The notes: a model not told the origin generated them from the letters alone. Shown: positions 33,272 to 42,975, counted from the first letter of the stretch. The stretch: DNA of 64,000 bases from Novosphingobium beihaiense (GCF_022832375.1 NZ_JALHLG010000009.1:1-64000), one strand, 5' to 3'. Numbers and translations are program-made.

Positions 33272-33880
33272 ATGCCGGTGGAGCGGATTGCGACTCTTAT
33301 CCTTATCGACGACGACACACGGCGGCGGGCCACGATCAGTCATGCTCTGGCCTCGCACGCACTGCACGTCGAACCGTTCGAGAACGTCTTCGAACTGGGC
33401 GCCACCTGGCCGCGCGCCGGGGCCGTGCTCCTTCATGAAAGGCCCGGGGCCGTCCCCGCCCTGATCGAGGCCATGGCCTGCCAGAACCAGTGGTTTCCCG
33501 TCGTCGCCTTCAGCGAGGAGCCGGGCGTGCAGCGCATCGTGCGGGCCATACTCGACGGCGCGATCGACTATCTCGCCTGGCCCGCCCTTGCGGCAGACCT
33601 TGCCCTTGCCGTCAACACCGCGATCGAACACGCCGCCAGCACGGGCAGCGCCAAATTGCGCGAGGTGATGGCCCGGACCCGCGTCAGCAAGCTGACCCGC
33701 CGCGAGCGCGAAGTGCTGGGCGGCGTTGCCAGCGGCCTGTCCAACCGCCGGATCGGCGAGAAACTGGAAATCAGCCCCCGCACCGTCGAGATCCACCGAG
33801 CCAACATGCTGCACAAGCTGGGAGCCAGCCATACTTCCGATGCGATCCGGATCGCGATCGAGGCCGCGCTCGTGCAGTAG
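33272..33880 (+). CDS. LuxR-family regulator with degenerate receiver domain
   Basis: A 202-residue protein: receiver-like domain (1-120) and LuxR/FixJ helix-turn-helix (LTRREREVLGGVASGLSNRRIGEKLEISPRTVEIHR). The acidic pocket LIDDDT is present, but the phosphoacceptor strand reads VLLHERPG where VLLDxRMPG is usual, and the conserved Lys-Pro is AWP. Phosphorylation at the normal site therefore looks impossible. GAGGAGGGA precedes the ATG. Position right after fliS suggests, but does not prove, a motility-related role. No partner kinase is nearby. Confidence 0.82.
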   Translation: MPVERIATLILIDDDTRRRATISHALASHALHVEPFENVFELGATWPRAGAVLLHERPGAVPALIEAMACQNQWFPVVAFSEEPGVQRIVRAILDGAIDYLAWPALAADLALAVNTAIEHAASTGSAKLREVMARTRVSKLTRREREVLGGVASGLSNRRIGEKLEISPRTVEIHRANMLHKLGASHTSDAIRIAIEAALVQ

Positions 33881-34223
33881 CCGCCCTGTCTGCCTTTATT
33901 CCGGACCGCTTTGGCAACGGTGTTTTCCGGATCGCATATGAACGTATGCCGCATGGCACGAAAGCTTAGCAGCCACCCTGCTATCAGGACATGGCCGGGG
34001 AGCCATCCGAGCACCTTTCCGGCAAGTGCCCCGCAAGGTTCGTCCAGACGGGCCCGGCCGATCTCCCTTACGGCCGGGTCCGCCGCGGGGCTCATGACCC
34101 CTACTGGCGGCGTATCCGGCCCGTACATCCACCGGATACGCCGCTTTCGTTTTCCCGGAACCGGCGGAATGCGGCCTCGACCCCAGCAGGCACTCAAGCC
34201 AAAGCGCTGGCCGTGAAGCGCGG
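33881..34223. other. Intergenic region with an 11-bp inverted repeat
   Basis: No coding frame here looks real. GGCGTATCCGG (34109-34119) and CCGGATACGCC (34132-34142) form an 11-bp stem with a 12-nt loop, followed by GCTTTCGTTTTC on the plus strand. It may terminate the regulator gene transcript, or both convergent genes. The rest shows no recognisable element. Confidence 0.5.
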
Positions 34224-35375
34224 CTATCCCGCCCGCCGCGCGGCGAACCAGGGGACCATGCGCGCGATCGCGGTTTCGATCTCCGCCGGGGACACGGCAA
34301 AGCTGAACCGGATGTAGCGTCCGCCGTCCACCGGATCGAAATCAACGCCGGGCGCCGTGGCAACGCCGGTGTCCTGCAGCAACTGCCTGCAGAAAGACAG
34401 GCTGTCGCTGGTCATGTGGCCGATCTCTGCCCAGATGTAGAAAGCACCGTCCGGCGGCGCGATCTGCTCGAGGCCAAGGCGCGGCAAGGCCGCCAGCAAC
34501 ATCTCCCGGTTGCGCGCATAGTTGGCCAGATGGCCTTCCAGTTCCTCGCGGCAGTCGAACGTGATCAGCCCGGCATGCTGCGCCAGCACCGGCGGCGTCA
34601 GGAACAGGTTGCTCATCCGCGCCCGCGCCGCCCCGATCAGCTCTGGCGGAACCGCCAGCCAGCCCAGCCGCCAGCCCGTCATCGAATAGTATTTGGAAAA
34701 GCTGTTCACCACCAGCGCTTCGGGCAAGTGCTGCAGCATGGACTGCGCCGCCATGCCGTAAGTGAGGCCGTGATAGATCTCGTCGGAGACGACCCGTATG
34801 CCCTTGCGGCGGCACACTTCGGCAATCGCGGCCAGTTCCTCAGGCGCGATCACGGTGCCGGTGGGATTGGCAGGGCTCGCCAGAATCAGCCCGTCCGGCG
34901 CGGGATCGATCGCATCGAGCGCGGCGGCGGTCATCTGATAGCGCTCGGCGGGGCCGCAGGCGACCTCCACCGGCTCCATATACATGGCCTTCAATGTATT
35001 GCGGTAGGCCACATAGCCCGGCCGGGCCACCGCCACCCGCGCGCCGGGCGCGAACAGGCACGAGAGCGCCAGCACGAAAGCGGGCGAAGCACCGCAGGTC
35101 AGGATCACCTGCTCCTCGCCCATCGCCACGCCATAGGCCTCTTGATAGTGCCGGGCGATGCGCTGCTTGAGCGCCGTGCTTTCCCAGTAGCCGCCGGGAT
35201 CGCTGTCCAGCACTTTATGCGCCGCCGCGATCGCCTCGGCCGGAGCGCCGGTGGAGGGCTGGCCGTACTCCATATGAATGACATCGCGGCCCTGCTCTGC
35301 CAGCTCGTAGGCGAGCCGTCCGATCGAGATGGCATGAAAGAGTTCGACTTCGGCGATGGATGCGGCAGTGTTCAT
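34224..35375 (-). CDS. PLP-dependent class I/II aminotransferase
   Basis: A 383-residue fold-type I aminotransferase. The PLP lysine is Lys228 in NSFSKYYSMTGWRLGW. The SPANPTGTV and VVSDEIYHGLTY motifs contact cofactor, and the C-terminal RYIRFSF provides the substrate-carboxylate Arg. The substrate is not predictable; the aspartate aminotransferase-like subgroup fits best. It is divergent from the aldo/keto reductase across 151 bp and converges on the LuxR gene. Confidence 0.9.
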   Translation of the reverse strand: MNTAASIAEVELFHAISIGRLAYELAEQGRDVIHMEYGQPSTGAPAEAIAAAHKVLDSDPGGYWESTALKQRIARHYQEAYGVAMGEEQVILTCGASPAFVLALSCLFAPGARVAVARPGYVAYRNTLKAMYMEPVEVACGPAERYQMTAAALDAIDPAPDGLILASPANPTGTVIAPEELAAIAEVCRRKGIRVVSDEIYHGLTYGMAAQSMLQHLPEALVVNSFSKYYSMTGWRLGWLAVPPELIGAARARMSNLFLTPPVLAQHAGLITFDCREELEGHLANYARNREMLLAALPRLGLEQIAPPDGAFYIWAEIGHMTSDSLSFCRQLLQDTGVATAPGVDFDPVDGGRYIRFSFAVSPAEIETAIARMVPWFAARRAG

Positions 35376-35526
35376 GACCGCTTGCTACGGGCTGGCGAGG
35401 CGCCGGGCAAGCGAACGGAACGGGGAATTGACCGGAGTGGCACTTTGCCCATCCTCCGCATGGCAACGGGGAACCGGAGCCGCCACAAGACGCGTGAAGC
35501 ACGGAACCGCAGGGAGAGGCAAAGGA

Positions 35527-36591
35527 ATGGCCATGCAACTCGATCACTACCGCCTGCTTGGCCGCTCAGGCCTGCGCGTCTCGCCGCTGTGCCTGGGCAC
35601 GATGACGTTCGGCGCGGGGCCGGACGGCTGGGGATCGGCCGATGCCGAAGCCGCGGCAATGGTCGACACTTACCTCGACCGGGGCGGCAATTTCTTCGAC
35701 ACCGCCGATTTCTACGGCGGTATGGGCGGTTCGGAAAAACTGCTGGGCCGCCTGCTCGGCCACCGGCGCGAGCGGGTGGTGATCTCCACCAAGTATTCGC
35801 TGACCACCCGCCCCGGCGATCCCAACGCGGCGGGCAACAGCCGCCGCAACATGGTCCGCTCGGTCGAGGATTCGCTGCACCGCCTGGGCACGGACTGGAT
35901 CGACGTGCTCTATCTGCACATGTGGGATTTCCGCACGCCGGTGGACGAGATCCTGCGCGCCTTCGACGATCTCGTGCGCAGCGGCAAAGTGCTCTACATC
36001 GGCCTGTCCGACACACCCGCCTGGCAAGCAAGCCGGATGCAGGCCATCGCCGAGCTGCGCGGCTGGAGCCAGTTCTGCGCGCTGCAGATTTCCTATTCGC
36101 TGATCGAACGCACGGTGGAGCGCGAGATGATCCCGATGGCGGCCGAAATGGGCATGGGCGTGTGCCCGTGGTCGCCGCTCGGCGGCGGCGTGCTCACCGG
36201 CAAGTATACCCGCGCCGATCTCGACCCACAGGAACCGGGCGGCTCCAGCGGCCGCAAAGCGATGAACGCCGCGACCGGCCGCCTCAGCGAACGCAACCTG
36301 ACGATCGCCGAAGAAGTGGCAGCAGTTGCGCAGGACATCGGCTGCAGCCCGGCACAGGCCGCTCTGGCCTGGACCCTGACGAACCCGGCGGTGGCCTCAC
36401 CCGTCCTCGGCGCCCGCACCCCGGCGCAACTCGAAGACAACCTCGGCGCGCTCGGCGTAACTCTCGATGCCGGGCACCTCGCCCGTCTGGACGCTGTGAG
36501 CAGAGTGCCCAAGGTCTTCCCTATGGACGTGCTGACCGGCCCGGCCGAAAGCATGATGTCGGGCGGCGTGACCGTGGACAGGCGCCGCTGA
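35527..36591 (+). CDS. Aldo/keto reductase
   Basis: A 354-residue NADPH-type reductase with an intact AKR tetrad: Asp58 and Tyr63 in FFDTADFYGG, Lys89 in ISTKYS, His131 in LYLHMWDF. The C-terminal VLGARTPAQLEDNLGAL binds the cofactor. It belongs to the YajO/AKR11-13-like group; substrate unknown. GGGAGAGG precedes ATG 35527; ATG 35533 (MQLDHYRLLG) is an alternative start. A longer upstream frame overlaps the divergent gene's 5' end and was rejected. Confidence 0.9.
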   Translation: MAMQLDHYRLLGRSGLRVSPLCLGTMTFGAGPDGWGSADAEAAAMVDTYLDRGGNFFDTADFYGGMGGSEKLLGRLLGHRRERVVISTKYSLTTRPGDPNAAGNSRRNMVRSVEDSLHRLGTDWIDVLYLHMWDFRTPVDEILRAFDDLVRSGKVLYIGLSDTPAWQASRMQAIAELRGWSQFCALQISYSLIERTVEREMIPMAAEMGMGVCPWSPLGGGVLTGKYTRADLDPQEPGGSSGRKAMNAATGRLSERNLTIAEEVAAVAQDIGCSPAQAALAWTLTNPAVASPVLGARTPAQLEDNLGALGVTLDAGHLARLDAVSRVPKVFPMDVLTGPAESMMSGGVTVDRRR

Positions 36592-36917
36592 AACCCGGCC
36601 AATGAACAGCATAGAACGCCCGGGAAATGGGCGCAAACAAGTGAAGGCGCCACACAAGCTCCAAGCGTATTAATATACAAACACTGTTAACCCTCATCCG
36701 GATTGACACATAAAAGTAACACCCATCAATATTTCACAATGTAGCAAGAATCTTAACTTGCCCATCGCCAAACGGGCGGCAAACATCCCCCTGCGCGCTC
36801 CGGCATCCGCTTTATGCCGCCGCGCTCAAGGCAGTGGATTTCGCGGAATCCAGCATTTGCAGAGGCCGAGCGGTTCCGGGCCGCTCCTTCGCTGCTTTCA
36901 TAGTCCTAGGGGGACAC
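36592..36917. other. AT-rich upstream region of the autotransporter
   Basis: A 326-bp gap that is markedly richer in A+T (36661-36750) than its surroundings. Besides the promoter at 36703 it shows no gene. A small GCCCGG/GGGC hairpin near 36618-36634 could end aldo/keto reductase transcription but has no T-run. Confidence 0.5.
36703..36731 (+). promoter_or_regulatory. Candidate sigma-70 promoter of the autotransporter gene
   Basis: TTGACA at 36703-36708 is a perfect -35 hexamer, followed after 17 bp by TCAATA, a weak -10. The resulting 5' leader would be about 180 nt. Confidence 0.45.
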
Positions 36918-39900
36918 ATGAAGAACGCACGTCAACGCAAGCTCCCGTCGCGCCAGCGCATTGCGCTCCTTGGCTCGGCAGCTACACTTTCGCTTCTTTC
37001 CGTCCAGGCCCATGCGCAAAGCTATGGCCCGGAGTATCCGAGCAACGCCTATCTGGAAGCCCAGAGCGGCGGTGCCAGCGGCGGCGCGGTATCGGTTACA
37101 CAGCCATCGCCGCAGCGCGTCAGCATCGCCCCGGCCGCCCCCGTCCCGCAGATCGTGATCGCCGATCCCGGCACCAGCGGCAGCAGCGTCGATCCCACCG
37201 ACATCAACGGCGTCGGCCAGATGATCATCGACCAGCAGAACGGTTTCGTCGGCATCTGCACGGCCACGCTGATCAATCCACGCACGGTCGTCTTCGCTGC
37301 CCACTGCGTGAACGAAGAGGCTCCGGGCGATTATGGCGCGGCCACCGGCGGCACCCCCATCGGCTTCGGATTCTCCAACGACAACCTGGCGGGTTTGCGG
37401 AGCTGGTTTGCCAGCGGCTACGGCTCGGATGCTGCCAATGCGTTCTACAACGCCGACTATGTGAACTATCACCCCGGCTCGCTGGAACCCGATGCCGTCA
37501 GCTTTCTTTACAGCGACGTCGCCGTCGCTTCGCTGGACACGCCCGCTGAAGGCATCCCGACCTGGGCCCTGCTGTTCTCCCAGCTTCCCGCACCGGACGC
37601 GATCGATGACGTGACCGGCACGGGCTATCACGTCACGCTCACCGGCTATGGCCGCAACGGCGAAGGGACTGACGGCTCGGTCAACGGCATCGATTTCCGC
37701 CGCCGCGTCGCCGAAAACATGCTGGGCGGCCTCGCCAGCCTCGACCAGTTCGAGAATTTCCAGTTCGGCGGCGACAGCACGACCTACCCGCAGAACCTCT
37801 ACTGGATCGACTTCGACGATCCGGCGCGCGAGAACATCTTCGATTTCAACGCCTGGAAGGACGAAGGCCTGCCCAACGAGGGCAACACGGCAGGCGGCGA
37901 TTCCGGCGGTCCGCTGATTCTGGACGATACGTTCGATACGCCGGTGGTGATCGGCACGCTGTCGGGCGGCTACACCACGTTCTTTGGGAACCCGCCGCAG
38001 GGGCCGAACAGCTATGGCACGGCCTCGTTCTATCAACCGCTCTATCTCTACTGGGACTGGATCGTTGCCAACAATCCCTACCGCTACGTCGCGGCGAAGG
38101 AAGGGGACGGCGCCTGGGAAGATCCCGAGCACTGGGTCACTACGCTCGATCCGGCCTACAAGGTCATCGACGAGAACGGCAATCTGGTGAACGGCCTGCC
38201 CTCCACGCCCGGCCAGGGTGTGAACGGCAACGACGGCACGTTCGGCCAGGCCTGTTTCCAGTGGGAACTCAGCGGCGACGACATCTGCCAGGATATGGGC
38301 AACGGCGATGTGATCGTTGACGGAACGGTGGTGTCAGGAAGCGGCAATGCCTCCAACAACAAGGGCGTAACCTCGCTGGCGGGCCTTAGTCCCGAACTCG
38401 CGGCACAGGACGGCGAAGCCGTGGCGCAGGCCCTGCCCGCGCCCAGCATAGACAATGGCCTGCCCGGCGCCACCGGCTTCACGCCCGGCAACACCGCAGG
38501 CGACCGCACGGCGGGCACTGCGCCGCGCTATTACGATGTCACGCTATCGGCCGCTGGCACCACCACGCTTTCAAGCGAAGTCACGATCGACCGCTTCACG
38601 CTGGGAGGCCCCGCTGCCGCGCTCGACATCAAGGCGGGCGGCTCGCTGACCAGCCTGATGGCCGTCAACCAGCTTGCCGGCATGATGCGCGTTGATGGCA
38701 CGCTCACTACCCTGGGCGACTACTTCCTGATGACCGGCGGCCTGCAGGGCAGCGGCACGATCAACACGCCCTTCTTCACCAACCTGGAAGGCGTGATCGC
38801 ACCGGGCGGGACGGACGCGGCAGGAACGCTGACCTTCAACGGCAACCTCATCCTGACGTCGGGCAGCACGTATCTCGTCAATATCGGCGCGGGCGGCGTG
38901 TCCGACCTCATCCGGGTCAACGCCACACGCTATGCCGGCGATGGCGCGGGAACCGGCGAAGCCGGGCAAGCCGCCGTGGTTCCGGAAGACGGCATCGCCA
39001 GCCTTGGCGGCGCGATCGTGTTTACCCCGATCGCCGGAGAAACCGTCCGCGAAGGCGATACCTATACGTTCCTCAACGCCGAGGGCGGCATTCAGGGCAC
39101 ATTCGATACGGCGAGCGCCATCAGCGCGGTCCTCTCGCCCGCCTTCACTTATACCGGCTCGGGCGTGACCGTTACTGTCCAGGCCGGACTCTACTCAAAC
39201 GCGGTGGACAGCAATTCGCAGATCCAGGCCGCCTTTGCCGGGCTGCTGGACCGGAACCGCACGCAGTATGACCAATACGCGGACCTCTACGGCCCCACCG
39301 ACATGCTGCTGACGGCGGAGCTTCAGCCGACGCTCGAAAGCTGGGCGCCGCGCGTGCAGCCGCTGATGCAGGCGATGGGCACGGCGGCCATGGAAACCAG
39401 CAACCGCTTCATCCGCGACCGTCTTGCAAAGGTTTCGGAAGGAACCGAAGGCGGCAGCATCGCCTACTACGGGGCGCCGGGCGGCGTTCTGGCGACCATG
39501 GGCATGAGCAGCGTATCCTCGCTGGGCACGATGGCCGCCGCCGCGGCCGGTGCTCCGGACCGTTCGGTCGAAGGGGCCCTTCCCGACGACATGAGCGCCT
39601 TCTTCGCCGGTGGCTACATCAACGGCGACAGCGACGGTGCCCCTTCAGCCTCGCCCTATGCCAAGGATGACTTCGACGGCTATTACCTGTCCGCCGGTTT
39701 CGAGAAGGCGATCGGTGACGATGGCTTCTTCGGCGTGGCAGCCTCGTGGACCAGGATGAAGGGCGATCCGGGCTACCCGGGGCGTTCGGCGAAGGGCAAT
39801 CTGTTCCAGCTCAGCTTTTACGGCGCGCAGCGCTGGTCCAGCGGCATCGGCATCGACGCGCAGATCAATGCAGGCACGTTCGATCTCAAGACGGCGCGCT

Positions 39901-40412
39901 CGGTGGCGTCCGGATCATCGACCTGGGATCTTTCGGCCAAGGAGCAGCCCTTCACGTATTCGAGCGAAGTCGGCGTAAGCGATGCGCTGGCCCTCAGCCC
40001 GGCCGTGATGGTCACGCCGCGTGTGGCCTTGAACTACGCCAGGATCGAATTCGACCGTTACGCCGAATCCGGTTCCGGCCCGGCGCTGCGCTACAACATG
40101 GACGCCTACGAAAGCCTGCAGGCGCGCGCGAGCCTGCGGATCGAAGGCAAGGGCAAGATCAAGCCGCACGTGATCGGCACCTTCGTCCACGACTTCAAGG
40201 ACAAGCCCGCGCTCTTCGGCGCGAACTTCGTTGGCGGCGTGGGCCGCGATGCCTACTTCGCCTTGCCTTCGGACGATCAGACCTGGGGCGAAGTCGGCGC
40301 CGGGATCAGCACCACCGGCAAGGTTTCGATCGGCATCGTCGCCGAAACCACGGTGGGCCGCTCGGACATCAACTACCAGTCCTACCGCGGCTCGGTATCG
40401 ATCCAGTTCTAA
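36918..40412 (+). CDS. Autotransporter with trypsin-like serine protease passenger
   Basis: An 1164-residue type V secreted protein. A signal peptide (1-33, ending AHA) precedes a chymotrypsin-fold domain with all three catalytic residues: His129 in FAAHC, Asp200 in SDVAVA, Ser329 in GGDSGGPL. A Gly/Thr-rich beta-helix-like stretch (about 520-760) follows. The last roughly 280 residues form the autotransporter barrel, ending in the terminal Phe of SIQF. ATG 36918 has AGGGGG upstream. The protease substrate is unknown. It stands alone with its own promoter and two terminators. Confidence 0.92.
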   Translation: MKNARQRKLPSRQRIALLGSAATLSLLSVQAHAQSYGPEYPSNAYLEAQSGGASGGAVSVTQPSPQRVSIAPAAPVPQIVIADPGTSGSSVDPTDINGVGQMIIDQQNGFVGICTATLINPRTVVFAAHCVNEEAPGDYGAATGGTPIGFGFSNDNLAGLRSWFASGYGSDAANAFYNADYVNYHPGSLEPDAVSFLYSDVAVASLDTPAEGIPTWALLFSQLPAPDAIDDVTGTGYHVTLTGYGRNGEGTDGSVNGIDFRRRVAENMLGGLASLDQFENFQFGGDSTTYPQNLYWIDFDDPARENIFDFNAWKDEGLPNEGNTAGGDSGGPLILDDTFDTPVVIGTLSGGYTTFFGNPPQGPNSYGTASFYQPLYLYWDWIVANNPYRYVAAKEGDGAWEDPEHWVTTLDPAYKVIDENGNLVNGLPSTPGQGVNGNDGTFGQACFQWELSGDDICQDMGNGDVIVDGTVVSGSGNASNNKGVTSLAGLSPELAAQDGEAVAQALPAPSIDNGLPGATGFTPGNTAGDRTAGTAPRYYDVTLSAAGTTTLSSEVTIDRFTLGGPAAALDIKAGGSLTSLMAVNQLAGMMRVDGTLTTLGDYFLMTGGLQGSGTINTPFFTNLEGVIAPGGTDAAGTLTFNGNLILTSGSTYLVNIGAGGVSDLIRVNATRYAGDGAGTGEAGQAAVVPEDGIASLGGAIVFTPIAGETVREGDTYTFLNAEGGIQGTFDTASAISAVLSPAFTYTGSGVTVTVQAGLYSNAVDSNSQIQAAFAGLLDRNRTQYDQYADLYGPTDMLLTAELQPTLESWAPRVQPLMQAMGTAAMETSNRFIRDRLAKVSEGTEGGSIAYYGAPGGVLATMGMSSVSSLGTMAAAAAGAPDRSVEGALPDDMSAFFAGGYINGDSDGAPSASPYAKDDFDGYYLSAGFEKAIGDDGFFGVAASWTRMKGDPGYPGRSAKGNLFQLSFYGAQRWSSGIGIDAQINAGTFDLKTARSVASGSSTWDLSAKEQPFTYSSEVGVSDALALSPAVMVTPRVALNYARIEFDRYAESGSGPALRYNMDAYESLQARASLRIEGKGKIKPHVIGTFVHDFKDKPALFGANFVGGVGRDAYFALPSDDQTWGEVGAGISTTGKVSIGIVAETTVGRSDINYQSYRGSVSIQF

Positions 40413-40424
40413 GGCCGGTTAAAG

Positions 40425-40447
40425 GCCAGCCGCGCTGCGGCTGGCCC
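40425..40447. terminator. GC hairpin after the autotransporter
   Basis: GGCCAGCCGC and GCGGCTGGCC form a perfect 10-bp stem with a GCT loop, 13 nt after the stop. It lacks a T-run, so it may act as an RNA 3'-end stabiliser with the next hairpin. Confidence 0.55.
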
Positions 40448-40462
40448 CGGCACGGGCATTGA

Positions 40463-40498
40463 AAGGGCGCGGGGGACATCTTCTCCGCGCCCTTTTTC
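40463..40498. terminator. Bidirectional terminator between autotransporter and methyltransferase
   Basis: AAAGGGCGCGG pairs with CCGCGCCCTTT across 12 nt and is flanked by T-runs in both directions. It serves the plus-strand autotransporter and the convergent methyltransferase gene. Confidence 0.85.
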
Positions 40499-40518
40499 TG
40501 TCCTGGCGCTGCCCCGGA

Positions 40519-41130
40519 TCACCCGGTCTGGCGCGCGAGCCAGACGGTTCGCTTCCCCGCTTCCGGATCCTCCGCGGCATGGCCTGCGACCTCGAAGCCG
40601 CATGCCTGCAACAAGCTGCGGTATTCTTCCGGGCCAAGACTGCCGTGGTAAAGGGGTTCGCCCTCCATATCGCCGATGGCGCAGCCTTCGGAGGGACCAC
40701 TGGTAAACATCAAGGCCGCGCCCGGCGCCGCATGATCCTGAAACCGCCTGAACATCTTGCGCTGATCGTCCGGGCGCAAGTGAAAGAAACTGTCCCAGGC
40801 CAGCAATCCCGCGAACCTTTGCCCGAGAGCCAGTTCGCGCATATCGGCCAGGCACGCCGGCGTGTCCGGCAGGTTGCGGCGGAACAAGGCGAGCATCTCC
40901 GGCGCCGCATCCACGCCGGTCACGGCAAACCCGCGCCGGACCAGTTCCCGCGCCAGAGGCTTGCCCGAACCGCAACCGATGTCGAGCACGCTCGCACCCT
41001 CAGGCAGAAGATCGCAGAACCGGCCAAACCATCGCTGTTCAGTGCACCGGTCTCCGCGAAGCCGCGCCCAGGCCGGACCATGGCGCCGGTAGACATCGAT
41101 CACCGTGTCCGCGACGCGGTCCTCCGTCAC
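40519..41130 (-). CDS. Class I SAM-dependent methyltransferase
   Basis: A 203-residue methyltransferase. The SAM-binding loop is VLDIGCGSGKPLA, with GVDAAPEML at the end of strand 2. ADMRELALGQRFAGLLAWDSFFHL follows. The target is unknown. The start lies 3 nt after the stop of the SnoaL-like gene, so the two form an operon. It is unrelated in position to the methyltransferase at 46864. Confidence 0.88.
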   Translation of the reverse strand: MTEDRVADTVIDVYRRHGPAWARLRGDRCTEQRWFGRFCDLLPEGASVLDIGCGSGKPLARELVRRGFAVTGVDAAPEMLALFRRNLPDTPACLADMRELALGQRFAGLLAWDSFFHLRPDDQRKMFRRFQDHAAPGAALMFTSGPSEGCAIGDMEGEPLYHGSLGPEEYRSLLQACGFEVAGHAAEDPEAGKRTVWLARQTG

Positions 41131-41133
41131 GGC

Positions 41134-41568
41134 TCACCCCGCGTAGACGGTGTAGATGCGCGCGCTGAACAGCCATTGACCGCCGCGGCGCTCGAAACTG
41201 TCGTGGTATTCGCCCAGCACTTCCTTGTCCGTGCCATAGACCGGCGCGGCCATCATCGCATTGGCCGTGGCCCGGTCGCCTTCCACCGCGATCATCAGGT
41301 TGTGGATCAGCGGAACCGGATGCGGGCCGCCCTTCTGGCTGACGAGAAAGGTTACCAGCGCCCCGGGGCTTTCGAACCGGGTGCGCACAGTAAATTCAGC
41401 CTTGTCCGGATGGCCGGAGCGCACTTCGAACGTCCCTTCGGGCACGAACAGCGCGGCCACTTTCTCCGGCTCGTCCCGGCGCACGGCCTGTGCGTAGACA
41501 TGGATGAGGCCCGCAATCGCGGCCTGTGCCTCCAGCCGGTCCAGACGGGTTTCCAGCGCCTCGCTCAT
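41134..41568 (-). CDS. SnoaL/NTF2-like protein
   Basis: A 144-residue NTF2-fold protein: LEAQAAIAGLIHVYAQAVRRDEPEKVAALF, then LIHNLMIAVEGDRATANAMM and EYHDSFERRGGQWLFSARIYTVYAG. This is the SnoaL-like group found with aromatic-ring dioxygenases and steroid isomerases; no catalytic set can be assigned. ATG 41568 begins the conserved part; an upstream extension to 41649 is Arg/Pro-rich and looks non-coding. It shares an operon with the downstream methyltransferase. Confidence 0.8.
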   Translation of the reverse strand: MSEALETRLDRLEAQAAIAGLIHVYAQAVRRDEPEKVAALFVPEGTFEVRSGHPDKAEFTVRTRFESPGALVTFLVSQKGGPHPVPLIHNLMIAVEGDRATANAMMAAPVYGTDKEVLGEYHDSFERRGGQWLFSARIYTVYAG

Positions 41569-41799
41569 GCCCGGCCGCCCCGCCGGACCATCGCATCTAC
41601 GATACCTCGGCCCGGACGGCTGGCGCTGCCGGTCGCAAAAGCATCCCAAAATTCACTCAACTGCATGATTTCACGCCTTTTCCACCCCACTCGCCGCGGC
41701 AGCTCCGGTCCAGTTTGAACAAGCAGGCGCCATCTTGCAATCGCCCGGGAGCGCTTTCATGAGCAGCAGCGACAAGACAGCGGATGAGGATGCCAGAGC

Positions 41800-42945
41800 A
41801 TGACCGTAGACGACGTGATCAAGGCCGCGCAGGCCCAGACCGGGCTGACCGGTTTCGGCGATCCGGCCATCCTCGAAGGTCTGGAAGTCCTGCTGAAGTC
41901 CTATGCTTCCGAAGCGCATTTCAGCGAACGCGGCGCGCAGATGGCCCATGGCGATCTGGTCAAGTGGATGGCGATCCGCATGCAGATCGAGGATTGGCTG
42001 GCCCGGCACCCGGACTTGCTCGACGCGCCGGTCGAAAAGCCGATGTTCGTCTTCGGCCTGCCGCGCACCGGCACCACGCTGGTGATCAACCTGCTGGCCT
42101 CCGATCCGGCGCGCCGTTCCTTTCTGCGCTGGGAATCGCAGGAACCGGTGCCGCCCGCGCGCCCGGACGAGCTGCATGCAGGCCCGCGCTGGGAAAAGAT
42201 GGACGCGCAGACCAAGATGGCGCTGCAATACATGCCCCAGATCGCCGCAATCCACTTCGAGGAGGCGGACAGCCCGACCGAGTGCCAGTTCCTGATGACG
42301 CCTTCGTTCTGCTCGCAGGTCTATGAATCGCAGGCAGATGTCCCGGGCTACCGCGAATGGTTCCTGCACAAGGCGGACTATCTGCCCGCCTTCCGCTTTC
42401 ACAAGCGCTACCTGCAGATGCTGCAGGCAAACACCGGCGGGCGCTGGACGCTGAAGAACCCGTGGCACCCGCTCTACCTGCCCGCGCTGAAAGAGGTCTA
42501 TCCCGATGCGCAGCTGGTGATGACCCACCGCGATCCCGCCGACGTGCTGGGATCGATCGGCAGCCTGATCGAGAATGTGCGCAAGATCTATTCGGACGAT
42601 GTTGATCTGCAGCGCATCGGCGAACAGTTCATCGAGACGTTCCAGATCATGATCGAACGGCAGGATGCCTTCCGCGCGCAGCACGGGCCGGATTCGATCC
42701 TCGATATCCAGTATGCCGATGTGGTGAAGGACCCGATCGGCCAGGTCCGCGCGATCTACGAACACTTCGGCGAACCCTTCACGGCCGAGGCCGAAGCCGC
42801 CATGCACGCCTATATGGACGCCAATCCCAAGGGCAAACACGGCAAGCACGAATATTCGCTGGAACGCTACGGCCTCTCGCGCGAGGGCGTGCACAAGACG
42901 TTCGCCGAGTACATCGAGCGCTATCAAATTCCCGTGAAGCGCTGA
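41800..42945 (+). CDS. Sulfotransferase-family protein
   Basis: A 381-residue protein with the 5'-phosphosulfate loop PRTGTTLVINLLASDP near 88-103 and the 3'-phosphate region LVMTHRDPADVLGSIGSLIENVR. It resembles the Sulfotransfer_3 group common in sphingomonads and mycobacteria. A sulfonated substrate cannot be named; no PAPS synthesis genes are nearby. It is monocistronic and ends at a hairpin. Confidence 0.88.
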   Translation: MTVDDVIKAAQAQTGLTGFGDPAILEGLEVLLKSYASEAHFSERGAQMAHGDLVKWMAIRMQIEDWLARHPDLLDAPVEKPMFVFGLPRTGTTLVINLLASDPARRSFLRWESQEPVPPARPDELHAGPRWEKMDAQTKMALQYMPQIAAIHFEEADSPTECQFLMTPSFCSQVYESQADVPGYREWFLHKADYLPAFRFHKRYLQMLQANTGGRWTLKNPWHPLYLPALKEVYPDAQLVMTHRDPADVLGSIGSLIENVRKIYSDDVDLQRIGEQFIETFQIMIERQDAFRAQHGPDSILDIQYADVVKDPIGQVRAIYEHFGEPFTAEAEAAMHAYMDANPKGKHGKHEYSLERYGLSREGVHKTFAEYIERYQIPVKR

Positions 42946-42949
42946 CGCA

Positions 42950-42967
42950 GGCCCGGCGCGCCGGGCC
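42950..42967. terminator. Hairpin between sulfotransferase and TonB receptor genes
   Basis: GGCCCGG-CGCG-CCGGGCC followed by TTTCG lies between the two convergent genes, which are only 30 bp apart. It probably ends both transcripts, though the T-run is short. Confidence 0.65.
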
Positions 42968-42975
42968 TTTCGCGG

